A program made the translations under genes and the position numbers. From Bostrychus sinensis (Eukaryota; Chordata; Actinopteri; Gobiiformes; Eleotridae), in assembly GCA_020698575.1 (NCBI GenBank), contig CM036248.1, positions 14,847,729 through 14,911,728 on the forward strand: 64,000 nt of DNA, in the 5' to 3' direction. Below the pieces are notes generated by a model that saw only the letters and a program-made list of their open reading frames with translations, ran no database searches and was not told the DNA's origin. Position 1 is the stretch's first letter. Each line of letters starts with the position of its first letter. Below, piece by piece: positions 43,451-56,937 of the stretch.

Positions 43451-45934
43451 CCTTATGCTCTTATAGTAGTAGCAGGTTGGTCATTAGCCTGGGTCTTGCA
43501 CCCTCAACACCTTCACATCCTGCTGCAGAGGAACTCCCCTTTTATTCACTGAGTCCACATAAAATAATTTAGTCCTGGATTAGTTGCAAGGTTAGCAGTG
43601 GCATTATGTGGATTTATAGTCCTGGCTTTGCTCCAAGTTGAATATTTCTAGTCCATACACATTATATTATCTACACAAATATGCAGGATACACCCTGGAC
43701 AGAGGCCAGTTAGTCACAGGTATTATGTGTAATAATATTATTGAGAGTTACACTTTTGTCCAGGTGTAGTAGTATGGTTTAGGATTTATTGGCTATGGCT
43801 CTGGCCTAAGTTTTATCCCAGTTCCTTATTTTAGTCCTAATTTTTCTGGCATTAGCATTTCTTATTGGATTATTAGAGTTTAGTACTGGTCTAATTATTG
43901 GTTCTGGTTAAAACCTAGTCTGAAACTATGCAATCTCTCTATATCCTTGTCGGTGGAGTCACTGCTTAGGCATCTCGAAACAGCACATTGTATTTCTAAA
44001 TGCATCTATTCACTACAACAGAGCAAGGCCTATTTAAGGAGTTCTACAAGATGTGCATGACATTGCACATTTCACTGTCTGTGCAACCACTTAGAGAGGG
44101 CCTGAAGTTCACATTCAGAAAATGAAACGAAAACAGAGGGAAATACACAGAGAAGAAGGAAGGAAAGATTTGAACCAGAGGGAGGAGGACAGAGAGAGGG
44201 ACACCAGTGGCAAATGGGAAAAAAAAACAAAAAAAAAACGAGACGCTGATTAATTAGATTAGTAGGTCTTCTGTCTGCAGCTCTTTCTGGAAACATCTCA
44301 TTTCCATGTTTAATAAAAGCAGGGGCCGAACAGCTTCACTAGGGCAGGTTTTAGAAGCCTGTGTTAGCCCGGTCTGGTCTTAAGCATGTAGGTCAGCAAG
44401 TTATTAGCTGGTCTGCTGACTATAGGCCAAAATTACAATATTACTAATGAAACAACAACCCCCTGGGCAAGTTATACCCATATGAACAAGCTCTTGAATT
44501 CATTGAACCATAATGTTCATTTTAGTCAATAGTCATCAGCCAAAAAATGTTTGACTCGAGGCATCAGGTGACCACAAACAACTGTACTTTTAGTTTAGAA
44601 ATATCCTTGAAGTAATGTTGATTGTTCTCTGATGAAAAGGAAGAATAACACTTTTTTTTTTTTTTAGCACACTATTTAAGTGATGGGGGGCATTGCATTC
44701 ATATTGCATGCATTGTAGTGCAATTGCATTGCTTTACAGGAAGCAAAGATGTTAACACAATTGCAGACGTTCCATAAATGTTATACAAAATAAATCTACA
44801 CTCTCTTTCTATTTGCACTTCTATCTGATATAAATGAGACAAATTAATTTGGAAGTTGCAATAAAAGCAAGTGTATCTTGCTTAATCAGTACCGAAGAGA
44901 ATCAAAAAGAATAGATATGCCCTTTCCTGGTTATTATTGAGATCTAAGCCATAGACAATCCTTGTGAAATCGGCCCACTGTTCAAGCCACATTTTTGATG
45001 TGTGTGTATCTTTGTTACTGCTCATGCCCGCCGCGCCCATGCGCTTATCTAACCTCTTTAACCTAAATCTCTCAGTCTCCACAAAGGGAAACCCGGGTGT
45101 CCCCCCACTCTCCACTGCAGCGAGCCCTCACTCAGCGCTGCAGCAAATAAAGAGATTGTGGACCCCCCTCTCTTAAATGCATTAGCTCTCTAATCCACAG
45201 GACATTTGCACATCCAATCCTTTGCTCTGGACTAATGGGGTCCTGGCTGTGCGGGAGGCAGGCTGTTCACAGTCAAAAACAGGGCCTTACTACACTGCCT
45301 ATTTTACAGCCCATCACCTTCAAGCCTCCACTGGAATACATTACAGGGCATTATCCATGCCAGAGTATAATGAAAGCTGCTGGAGCATCGGCGAGGATTC
45401 TCCAATTCACATAGTTTCATATTTACACTCTTGTGCGCCATTAATGAAATCTGCAGAGAAACGCTGCCATCCTTGACCTCTCGGTTCTGACTGAGTGGTC
45501 GGTGGTGCTTCCCATCTCTATCAATATTTAAACAAAGGAATCAGCATTCAAACGAAAAGGCTAAGTTACAGATGAGCAGCGGGACAGAAAGATATTGAAA
45601 TAGCAAAACAATGGGTTTACAATGGGTCATATTGTTACTGCTGTAATTCAAGATGTGGTGTAATGGATAGATACAGTATTTCAAAACAGGGCCCATGAGC
45701 ATATAATTTGGACAATAGGACTTGTTAATCTGGCATGAATATGTTTTATTACTAAGTGATTTTACATGCAGTTAGGGGCAAACTTTGTCACTTAGAAATC
45801 AACCTACAATTACATCATTCATTTGTACAAAGCCCTGACACATCTTATCTTAGACCTTTATAATGATCTAAAAGTCTTCTTAGACATCTTAGAGAAACAA
45901 GATGTTTAGTTAGATATGTTGAATCTAGGTGGTT
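43451..45934. other. Intergenic DNA upstream of ppp2r2b
   Basis: No gene recognised. A few degenerate TTTAGTCCTGG-like units lie at about 43565-43925. No alternative first exon of ppp2r2b could be identified. Confidence 0.45.
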
Positions 45935-46090
45935 CCTAAGCCAGTGTACTCTTTGTGCCAGCCCCAAGCCTGGATAAATGGATCAGGAAGGGCATCTGAA
46001 GGTAAAAACTGTGCCAAATTAATATGCAAATCACTGCATGTTAGCTGACCGATGACTTGTTGTGACTCCAGAAGGGAAAAGCTGAAGGGA
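45935..46090 (+). repeat. LINE-associated tail
   Basis: 'agccagtgtactctttgtgc', 'cagccccaagcctggataaa' and 'aggaagggcatctgaagg', ending 'ccagaagggaaaagctgaa'. It is a good copy of the plus-oriented family. Confidence 0.65.
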
Positions 46091-48244
46091 AAGAAATGAA
46101 TTTTCTTGGGAGCAACTGGAGTAATACACATTATATCTCAAGTTAATGAAAGTGTATTTGTACTTGTAAAAAAATGTTGTAAATGGCAATAGGGATATTA
46201 CTGTGCTGTTTATGTGACAGACTGCCATGTGAAGGGCAGGGGTGGCAGTTAAAGGCACACATATATTTGACTGTATAATGAAGGAATACGTGAATGCTGC
46301 TCAGAGGCAAAGCAAAGGGATCAATGCAGCCTCACTAATAACACCCTCGGCCCTCCTCTCAGCCCCTGTCCCAGTCCCTGTGCTTACATGCCAATCTCTC
46401 TTATCCCCACTACACCTTCCCAATTCTGCCAAGTCTTTAGTATGGGCCCATAATGGCTACTGTGCTGGATGAAGTAGTCTCAAAGCAACAATGAAAGCAC
46501 CAAGGAAACGACTTCAAATGTTACGCGGCAGGACAAGCAATCCCATGTCAATACAAATACGCTCAGAGCATTTACTCAAAAGGTTTCCTAGTTTCTTAAC
46601 CCCATGCTTCGTTGCTTTCCCCTTACCAAACCTCCAGCTACTTGTTCTCCTCTGCTACCTCACCTTGCTCGCTCATTACACCCCATCTCGGCGTCCACTG
46701 GGTAAAGGCGAGTGACAGCGCGTCTCCGAACCAGCTGCCGTGAGTCAGACTTGTAGGAAATGCTCTGGGGGCCGAGCCGAATTGGAGAGCGTGTCCTCAA
46801 TTCTCCTCGATCATATGGACAAAGTGGGTTAAATTAGGATCTCGCAGACAAACATAGGGACACAATCACATGGCAATGATATTTTAGTCATGCCCAATTG
46901 GTTTCCTTGATGTGCCGTAATTGGTTGACCTGAAGATGCCGATGCAGGGCTAATAGTGGAGAGGTTGCTGTCTGCATAACAAGCAACTTATATGATCCAG
47001 ACATGCTTTCACCTATAAACATTTACTTAGTGCAGTGTTATTTCACCATCCCAGCTGTATTAATGCAAGGCTCTCAATATAGGTCTAAATTGCAGTAGAT
47101 TTTCTATTATTCATTTCAATTTATTTTATAGCATTCATGTCATGTCTTTTACCCATTCCTTTCCAAAACAAATAACATTGCATCTTTCAAATCTAACTCC
47201 AATGATTGAAAAGGAGCTGTAAGATGACACAACCCTATCTTACCATTACCTGCCTGTTATTATAATAACACAAGCAGATGCAGAATATTGCTGTAAACAT
47301 CAGAGACTAACATGCAATCAAAAACTCATCACAACAAAAATATTACATTTGTGTTACTTCAACACAGTATCCATCAAACTTCTCTTTCTATTCTCCCTAC
47401 AATGTAATGTATTTTATTCACACATGCCCTTACTGTTAGGGCTGCACAATACAAATTTATTCAAGTTACTACATCTGCAAGTATATTCCAAATATTATCG
47501 CCACAACATAGATCACTTGTGCATCACACACACAGTAGTTAGCATCACTAGGGAAGATTTCATGACAGATTTCTTCTGTTGTTCTCAAAGTCTGACCTTA
47601 TTCCCCCAAATATTACATTTAATTTTGGCCCCATAAAAGTATTTTTGTTTGTGTGACATCAGTTTATTAGTTTAATTTATGGTTTCAATATAAAAGTTAC
47701 AGGTCTTAACACTGCAGGTCACATAGGACACTGAATTCATTGTTACTCAGTGGCCAAAGGACTGAAATGCACTGAGCTAATGCTATTCTTATGGAACCAG
47801 CACATGCTAGCCAAACTACAGAGCCTTCATGGTACTAATTTTCCTGTCTGTTCATTGGGTTTAAATCCCCTCTGTTATCAAACAAATCAGGATAATAATC
47901 ATTCAGAGGCACTGGGTCCTGCCTGTAAACATTCATCGCCTCACATTAGCCATGCAACCCACCCTGGCATTAGGAGAAGCTAAACACATGGGGGTAATAG
48001 GATTGCCCTGGCAGTCCATCTGTCAGCGGACTGAGCAGCAGCAGCAGTAGTGGCACAAACCTCCTAAAACCGAGCACTCTGGCCTCCGTACACCTGTTTA
48101 GTTTGCCCTTTCTCTGCTTTCTCCTTTGAGATAATTGTTTAGCATTGAAACACGACCTTTAAGATAGTAAAACAAACCGATTCAACTGTGAAAATGCCAT
48201 TGCCATTTAAAGGAGCAAGTAAAATACTGAGAATAATCCTGCCA
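46091..48244. other. Intergenic DNA, nothing recognised apart from a repeat end
   Basis: A TAGGGCTGCACAATAC end lies at about 47437, with degenerate repeat sequence to about 47525. No gene or RNA is visible. Confidence 0.45.
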
Positions 48245-48475
48245 CAAGGGGTCACAATGTCAGTTTACTCTTTGTGCCAGTCCCAAGCCTGGGTAAACAG
48301 ACACTAGGTTTACATGCAGGCTAAGAAAACCACTACTGCCTTACTCCTAGAGAGAATTGCATCAGGAAGGGCATCCGGCATAAATATAATATGTAAATTA
48401 ATATGTAAATTACTGCACGCAAGGAGGCAGGAGATTTGATGTGGCTTCCCCCGAAAAAAGGAAAGGAGAGAATAA
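48245..48475 (+). repeat. LINE-associated tail with an internal insertion
   Basis: 'aggggtcacaatgtcag', 'ctttgtgccagtcccaagcc' and 'tgggtaaacag', then about 60 bases not found in other copies, then 'catcaggaagggcatccgg' and the usual 'gcaaggaggcaggagatttg' end. Confidence 0.6.
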
Positions 48476-51400
48476 GAAGTAAAACAGTGAGAATGGGCCT
48501 CTCTCCAGGGAATTCGTGTGCGTCTTTAAATCTAAAAAATGTGGCTACTGTTCTGTTAATAGACTACAGATGGAGATACATGGCAGAGGCTGGTGGGTTG
48601 AATAGACTGCAAGATTGTGTGGGGGAGGGTGGTGGTGTTGAGACGGCGGCAGAATGGGAAAGAAGAAATCAAAAGATGGATTCAGAGTTTTGGTAAAGGG
48701 CATTAAATCAGGCCTAGAGGCTGTCCCTAAATCAGCAGGCTTTACTCTTGCTGCCATCCCAATTACATCAGGTAGAGACTAATGCTGTATTGCTCTGAGA
48801 CTCCAACCGATTGGATTTCTCTCCCCCCGACTCTCTCCTCTCCTCTCTCCTCTCCTCTCTCCCCTCCCCCAACCAACTCCCCCTCGTCTCTCCTCCCTAT
48901 GTTCAACTCTCTCCCTTGATAATGAATTAATTGAAAAGAACGCATGTACAATGATTAGCTCAGGACGGAGCTTTTTGGGTGAAAATTAATCAAGCGGGAT
49001 GATTGTGTTTGCAGCGACATCACTATTGTTTAGTGCTAACCACACCTTTAGGCTATGCTACCTATGTATGCATGTGTCAATTAGCTTTTTCTATAAAATA
49101 AACACCTTTTAGGAGCTCATATACAATGCTTTTATGTGTTTATTAAAATGCTAAATGCTGCAAAATGGTTCAACGAATCGTAGAAAATTTAAAAAAAAAT
49201 TCATATCTGGCTTTTGCACATGAGAAAATTATGGCACTTAACAGAAAAGCATTGCATTGTACCTCTCTGGTTGCTAGGAAACTGCAATTGAACTGGCATT
49301 GCAACGCAGCATAACAGCTGTCTCCATAATTGGACAATTAAGATCTTAAAATGTCATTATTTTAGCCATATTCATCACAATAAAGGTTCAAGCGCGTCCC
49401 AACATGTTCTCCACCGGTTGGGTTAATGGGCCGAACATGAGAAGCCCGTGTTCCCTGTGAGATTGGGTTTCATTAGTGAAATGATGAGTGATGCAGTAAA
49501 AAAGGTATAAAGGGAAACAATAATGAAGTGCGGCGCATGGGAAGCTTAAAGGCGCTGCTGTTAACTCTGCTATATTTATCCTATACAGCACTTTCCTTTC
49601 GGTGCGCAGATGAAAGACGGCTGAGAGGAAAGTAGGTTAAGCAGGTTATAGCAGGAGCGAAAAAGCCACGGTGCCTCCCCGGCCCAGCCCCATACACGAG
49701 CATACGGGCTTATGTTCAGAACCACGGACAGCTCTGGAGGCTACAGACGCTGAGGCAGGCACAAAAAACGGCCCTGAAATAGCTTCAAGGGACAATCCAC
49801 CGTGAAATACAACTCAGTAGGGACTCACAGCACTTCCCAATCATGAATTAAAAGTTTGTGATTAAATTGGCTGAATAAAATCATTAAATCATTAAAACGG
49901 CGAGAGCAGCCCAGCTTGTATTCAAATAATATGCTTATGATGGAAAAGGTAATTTGTTTATTGGAAAGAAACTGAATTACCATTGACCTCCTAAGTCAGT
50001 TGAAGAAACTTGTTATTAGCAGTGGTGTCTGTGCACTGAATTAAACTGTTACACTTGTAGAGCAGATAAATGTAAGGTTTTATTTATACAATTAATGTGA
50101 CCAAACTAAAATCACACAATGAAAATAAGCTGATTATGCACCTAATAAAAAAAAACTACTTGTGGGTCTAAACAAAAACCAACACATGGACTGGCCAAGC
50201 TCTATTCAACAAGAGTTCATGTTGCTAATGAGAGCAACAGCAGGAATGTTCAAATCTGAACCTACATCTAAACCACCTCCTTGTTTTTTGTGCACTTTGC
50301 CAATTTGTGTTCCCCACTGCCACAAAGGCATGTTGCAACCAGCCCCATGTGACAACAAAACATGTTCAGCGTGCGCCCCGGCTCAAGAGCCCCACAAAAC
50401 TCACAACGACCTTTATTAAAATGGTGCACACACACAGACCACTTCAACAACAAAGACAAACACATAAGAGCGTGTCAGACTTAGAGGCTGTAATCTCCAG
50501 GAAAATCCCATTTGGCAGAGCAGCTGCCAGCGTGGATCACAGAGCGACTGTAGTGGTGGTGCCCACAGGGTGGCAAGCTGTCCATCTATACTTCAGTATC
50601 AGCAGACACGCACAAACATACAGACACACATGTGAAGAGATGGCTTTGGCCATTAGCACAGCCATGATAAATAATGCCACTTGTTTTAATGGAAACATGT
50701 CAATGGGTTTGCCCGGCCAGTTTCTCATTTGAAAAAGGCTTAATTTTCATTGCTCACTCTATTGATCTGGAAAGAAGGATCTCCACTGCACATGGCCTGA
50801 GGAGGATGCTATTACTGACAAACTTAAAGAGTGTCTAAAGAGACTGGCTGCACCAAATGTTCATCTGTCTCCTCAAATGGACAGCAACCTTAGCATCCAC
50901 AAATTAAATCAAAACCAAGAATCCTGAACCATCCATCTATGAGGCATACACAGATAAATGTAGAAAAAATGTTCAGTTCTGCTGAACAGTGCTCACAGGG
51001 TCAGCTCAGCAGCGTCTTATTACTAGAGCTGATCCTAGAGCTCCCCCTTATGGCTAAAGGATTTATTACAACATAGTGAAGCCAGTGCGTTTCCTGTCAC
51101 TTGTAAACATTAGTCTTTGCCTCAAGCTTAGCAGCAGCTGGAGGTCAAGATGCTACATTCTCAGATGTTCCTTCACAGGCAATTTACTCACATCTTTGCT
51201 GTGGCAGCGGTTTACAATTTTAGTCACTTGAGTCTGTGGAAAGATAAATTTAGAGAAGGAGGGTTATATTAATGCCACATTAAATGCCATCCTTATAGTC
51301 CTTCTATAATATTAGTATTTATTTCATGACACAATTAGACCAAATAAATGCACAGGACTCACCCTTGGTTGTGAACCACTGTTTGTAAAGGACTTATTAT

Positions 51401-54400
51401 ATCAACAAAATACTTTTATACAAATCTGTAACAGCTCAACCACTTATCACAGATGCAGCTTTCCTTCCCTGACCATGTTTGGACAAGTTTTGCATTAATA
51501 TTTAATGTTTACCATGTTATGTTTAAGCCATAACAATTTAAGAACTACTAATACTTGGACTTTTTTTCCCAATGTTTTCTTTTACAAATTAAAAAAATTA
51601 AGTAGGAAAGACTGTTCTAACCTTAACTATTATTGCAGTTGGACATTCACATTATTCACATTATTTCTTTGGCTGAGATCCAGTGTTTTCCAACATCAAG
51701 GTACAGTAGTGGCTCCGCTATTCATAATCTGTGTTCATGAGTAGGGGACATCTCTGTAGCAGGAAGTCTAGATCATGTTACATTGCTGAGGGTAAAGTGA
51801 AGGTGATTTGTATTTACGTTCACGTGTGTGTGTCCGTGTTAGCAGCAGATGAGGCCTCCCTGCATGTGACAGCATCAATATGGGATCCATATTTTGTGTG
51901 TCCCAGGCCTCCACACTCCAAGCAGAACTAATTACTCTGGCAACGCATAGATCACAAGCTGCCAGCGGATGGGGCTACAAACAGGGCTCAAAGGAGGAAG
52001 TGATGTGTGACAGCCTCACAAAACTGTACCAATAGACTATATTCATACCATTTACTGTCAACTGTGTTTCATAATCCCAGCAGATCAGCAAATTGTGAAG
52101 GTGTATCTAATAATGTGGTTGGTGAGTGTAATGTATGATCATATTAAATACAGGTGAACAGAGAGCTGTGGTAAAGGGACATCCATCTTTTTAGAGACAC
52201 GAGACAGTGAGGATCTACAGGAGTGAGACGGAGGAGGAGGTCTGTACAGACACGCTTCAGTAATCTTACACTGAGCAGACAGACACAGAGGATGTTTCCA
52301 CCTAAGATACAGGCGTCCCACTGTGCAAGGAGAGGGAAAACACATATTTCTCACAATAAAAAATGTATGCAACTAATGTTACTCCAGTCTGCTCTATATT
52401 TTTAGCATTTGGTAAGCATTAAATCTCAATTAAGTTGTGGGTGTTTACATACAAGGTGATTTTTATATGTTTTAACATTAGGATTAAGTAAGGAAATGAA
52501 AAAAATATATATATATACGGATGTAGAATAAGGTTTAGTGATCTGGAACTACATAATAACAGGTAACACTTCATAATAACTACACTCTACAAAGCACTTG
52601 TTAAGTATTTCTTAAATATTAGTAGCCAGTTTATTTATTATTTACAAAGCTTTTCTCATTTATTAATTAAAAACCACTGAGTTACAAACATTGTTATAAA
52701 TGTTTTATTGTTTTGTAGTAAGCTCGTGTAAATAATGCAAAATTACAAACCTCAGTGTTAAAATGTTTATGAATTACATTGTTGATAATTTATTACTTCA
52801 TTTATTTATGCTTTATTACTGCTTAATAGCAAGGAGCTATTCTAAAGTGATAACATAATTTTGTCATTGCCTCATTTCTGACCTGTAACAGTTTTGTTGC
52901 TCAAACATAAAAAATCTCATTCTTTCTTATAAGAGTTCATATCTATGTTGTGTTCTGGTCATGGATCATGGTTCTTCTAAATGCTACTGGGAAAATATTA
53001 TTTAAATTTAATTTGTACACTAATAAAAACCCACATGCCAAACAAAACCCAAATGCCTCCTAACCTCCCAAAATACAAAAGCAATGTCAAAAGTGTCTTG
53101 CCCAGGGACACAGTGACAGTATGAGCTTGGAAAAAGGTTGAAACAGCTGACCTCTGTTTGGTAGTCACCCCAAAATACAAAAATATCAGTATAGAGGTAA
53201 ATTACTGTAGCTGAGATGTAGCCAAAAAATGAACAAATGTATCGTTCACTGAACAGCAGTACAATACTTATTTCACTTGTATAGTTGTTACTGAGTTCCT
53301 CTGGTGCTGGTGCCAAGGCAAAATGCCAGTATCCAGTGGCTTTAAAAGGACAAGTGGTAAAGCAGCCTCTCACTTGTGCCAACCTGACAGCAATGACACT
53401 GTAGTCCTGGAGTAGCTAACAATGCTTATCTAATTCAAAGTGATACAACAGGCTGATTTGTACTAAGTATATTGTTGGTGCCTGTTACACAACACACTAA
53501 CTATGTTCAAAAGTACTAGCTTCCACAATATAATACCACCTTCACACAAATGTAGCTTCCTTACTGTTGCCCTTGTCAAAAGGCATAAGGCTCAATTGTC
53601 AAGTGTAAGCAAACCTTGCACTGAATAGTTCAAGTTTGGGGTATAAACAGTAAACAGCTCCTTTGCCAGGACAGCTTGGCCTGGCAGCACAGCGTCAATA
53701 CTAATGACATCAGGACAAAAAAGTATCACCATGGAAACCTGGATGCCCCGGTCCGATCCCACTTCCCCCTGTATGTTAGCGGAAGACATGACAAAAAGTA
53801 GAGAGGCAGGAAAAATGCAATTCGGGAGCAAAGAAAAAGGCATAGAGTGAATGAAAGTCAGGGGAAGGTGGATTTGCAAAAAGAGGATGAGAGAAAAAAT
53901 GTTTTGGTTTTTAGATACTGCTTAAAACTGGTTTGGAGCCAGTGGTTGCTTGCTATGAAAACAGTCAGAGCAGTGTGCTGTAGCCAAGCCCCGAGATTCA
54001 ACTGTGCTGGAAAGGAGCTCCTATTCTCCCCAAATCTGCACTCTCATCCTCTCCCCTCCCCCCCGCACCGTCCCATCCATCACCCTCTTTATTCCACCGC
54101 CTGACCGCCTCCCTTAGACTCAGCAACACTTTCAAATGGGCCAGATGGGCTCAATGAAAAACACCCCATGGTCCACAGCCATATAAGCCACCACATCTCT
54201 CTCTCCCTCTCTCATCCTACCACTTTATTTTCACAGTGCAGTTTTCCAGAGTATTGACCATGAAACCAGCTGAGCACAATGGCAGGCCACATATGTCATT
54301 ATGTCTAAGGTCAGGGCCTGTATAAAGAGGCAGATAAAGGAAAAAACTGTAGACTTGAAGAAAAATTCATAGCAAGTAGGGACTAAGAAGCCAGGAAACA

Positions 54401-54600
54401 GTTACACAAAGAGGCTATTTCACACCGATGACATAGCTAATGGGTCCCCATGCATTTGTTGTGGAAGCAGGGAAAGCCTAGTTTGAAAAAAATATCTATA
54501 TATTATTTATAAGCAACTGGATTGCTGCAATAAGCCCACAGGATGATATATTGCATGTAAAAGTGTGAATGAAAATACAGCCAATAAAGTCTGCTGTTCC
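48476..54600. other. Intergenic DNA, nothing recognised
   Basis: About 6.1 kb. A CT-rich simple repeat (CTCTCTCCTC type) lies at about 48820-48870. No gene, RNA or clear transposon was found. Short open frames have no family resemblance. Confidence 0.45.
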
Positions 54601-54615
54601 CTCTTTTTGTTTTAT

Positions 54616-54618
<3 letters not shown>

Positions 54619-54665
<47 letters not shown>
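54619..54665. repeat. (TA)n microsatellite
   Basis: About 23 TA units, followed by a few interrupted ones. Confidence 0.95.
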
Positions 54666-54670
<5 letters not shown>

Positions 54671-54862
54671 TGTTTCAACTCCAATACCAAGAAATAAGAT
54701 AAAAATCCTCTTATACTTTTTCATCTTTTACTGATTATTCCTATTAGGGGTTGCTTATGTGGCTGAAGCCCAACACAGCTATTTTGGGCCTGAGGCTGAG
54801 CACCCTCCAGTTAGTTGCAGAGACATACACTCACTCACTAAGCAACCAAAATAGACATTTAA

Positions 54863-55690
54863 ACGGGCCATGTTATGCTTTTTTGTGTGTGTGTGTGTGT
54901 TTTTTAAATAATTTTAGATATCTTTGCATTAGTATTTCACGTTTTATAACTTTAAACAATGTATTTGTATGCTAAATGTCTTCTTTTGGGTAACTGTTCC
55001 TTTCACTTTGCAGAGAACGCATGGATTAGGTATCTGCCGCCCCCTGTTGGCAATTGTGGGGAATGGACATAGCATAAAATGGCTATTTAGAATGGCTATT
55101 AGCAATATGGCACTAACAGACAGATAAATGATAGGGGTGTAACATTACAGTAACTATATCAATGTATTGATTTTTTTCCTATGATACAACTATATCGATA
55201 CACATGACCTTGTAACCAATCGTATTGTTTCTAGAAAGTGGATATCGATGATCAATATGAAGGTCTTGAATCGTATCAAATCGTATTGTTCCAAATTATC
55301 CAATATCGTTCTTGAATCGTATCAAAACAATTGTAATTAAAATGTAACATATCATTGCAAAAACATATTGTTACATCGCTAATAAATGAGCTGACCACTT
55401 TGTAGTGTCTCCAGTTTAAGCACTGAATTTATCAGAATGAGTTCAGTGACGGTGTATGGGTTATGGGCTTTCAGAAATGTGCAGGAACACTTCCTGGTTT
55501 CATGTGTCTATGTAGAGCAGTGAGACAGTGTTTTAAGCTCTTGAAAAGGGCAGCGTCTCAGCATTAAAGATTACTCAAACAAGCGTGAATGAAACAACAT
55601 TACACCACTCCATGAATGTTTTTGAAGTGCAAACAACATAATAACATGGTTAAAAGCTCAATAAAGTTTATTTAGCGTAAGAGGGGACCT
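54863..55690. mobile_element. TTAA-flanked MITE (piggyBac-like) carrying a nested hAT MITE
   Basis: TTAA stands at both borders (54859-54862 and 55691-55694), the target of piggyBac-type elements. Ends begin ACGGGCCATGTTATGC and finish GAGGGGACCT. A relative lies at 26921-27437. The middle is interrupted by a 250-base element with its own target duplication (55132-55381). No transposase remains. Confidence 0.65.
55132..55381. mobile_element. Nested hAT-like MITE
   Basis: Ends are TAGGGGTGTAACATTAC and GTTACATCGCTA. Identical octamers ATAAATGA flank it (55124-55131 and 55382-55389). The uninterrupted relative near 27150-27170 reads 'gataaatgagctgac' at the same place, which shows the empty site before insertion. 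The interior has repeated 'atcgtat' and 'gatatcgat' motifs. Confidence 0.85.
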
Positions 55691-55694
55691 TTAA

Positions 55695-56364
55695 TAAAAA
55701 ATACTTAAATGAGAATTCAATTAATCACTGTGAAACAACACATTCAAAGTTTACATTTTTTATTTAAAGGTAATACTTCAGTGGTCAGAAGGGAGAACTA
55801 AAGTGATGGTTATATAATGTGGTAACAAAAATCTGTCAGTCCTGAATACTTAATGTCCAAAACTGAAGCGCGACTATGGCCCACTTACATTTTTGTTTGT
55901 GACCCTGAAACACTCAGTGAGTCATTTCCATGTCGGAATTAGCTCCTGGTTGGACTCCCTGTTTAAAATCAGAGCTGTTACCAAACAAGTCTGCAATGCT
56001 TTTAGGAGGTCACAGAGCAATTCAATCAATGTTAGCTAATGACCAATGGCCAAGGTGAGAGGGTTGTTTTTCCACTTCTAACACATTGTGGACTGGGGGC
56101 GCTTTTAATTGGAAATAGTTCAAATGATGTTGCCTATTTAAATTTAGTAATAGTTGGTATAAATTTTGTATAAAGTCACTTGGGGCTTAGTAGGGCAAAT
56201 GTTTAATTTGTCTTACAACAAAACTAGAAAAATACATTGGTACGCAATAACCATGTTTAATATTGTGACAATTGGTGGTATTTGGATACACTTAATAAGG
56301 TTAGATTTAATTCATGAAGTGATACAAGGCTCTGGATTCATTGATCAAAACTCGAGCTGAATAT
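55695..56364. other. Intergenic DNA, nothing recognised
   Basis: AT-rich sequence with no recognised gene or repeat family. Confidence 0.5.
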
Positions 56365-56564
56365 ACAGAAACTTAGACTTGAAGATCAGGTCTAAATCTA
56401 GGACTGAATTAGGACAAAACCAGAGCTAAAATTAGGACTAAAATTTAATCAAAGTTTTTTATTTGGTCATAACATTATTGCAATACATTTAATTTCTTAT
56501 GATATGGACGTTGCATGTGATAATATTGCGATAACAATAAAATTGTAATATATTGTGCAGCCTA
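56365..56564. repeat. TTTAG units ending in a GTGCAGCCTA terminus
   Basis: Minus-orientation TTTAGTCCTGG units ('aaaccagagctaaa', 'aggactaaa') at 56365-56450. The right border ATATTGTGCAGCCTA at 56550-56564 belongs to the TAGGGCTGCACAA family. The left border was not found. Confidence 0.5.
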
Positions 56565-56937
56565 GTCTAGCAAAATTAAATTGATATTTTCAAATTAGTC
56601 TCTGGGAGTTCTTGTTCGCCTGACCGTAGCTCATTTTGGAGAGCTCCCTCTCTAGAGCCCGCCTGAATATGTTGAGCAAATGAGATAACAAGTGCTGATC
56701 CCACTGAGTCTCCTCCGGTCACGTCTGCATAATCCCTGTGGAAAAGACAGAGGAGTGGATCCACTGGAGGTAACTGTGTCGCTGCTGGGATTTTAAAAAA
56801 TCAGTTTAAAGTCTCACAGATGGACAGCGGGGCGACACGGGTGTCCTCCAGAAACAATTGAGCTGTCAAACGGGACAAGTTGTAATTTAGGAAAAGCATT
56901 AAATTGACAGGCATCACAAGGAGGCTAGGCAAGCAAT

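Noticed and set aside
50307..50732. A 141-codon plus-strand open frame
   Set aside because: Low-complexity composition, no domain, and overlapping frames on the other strand; there is no promoter or splice evidence.
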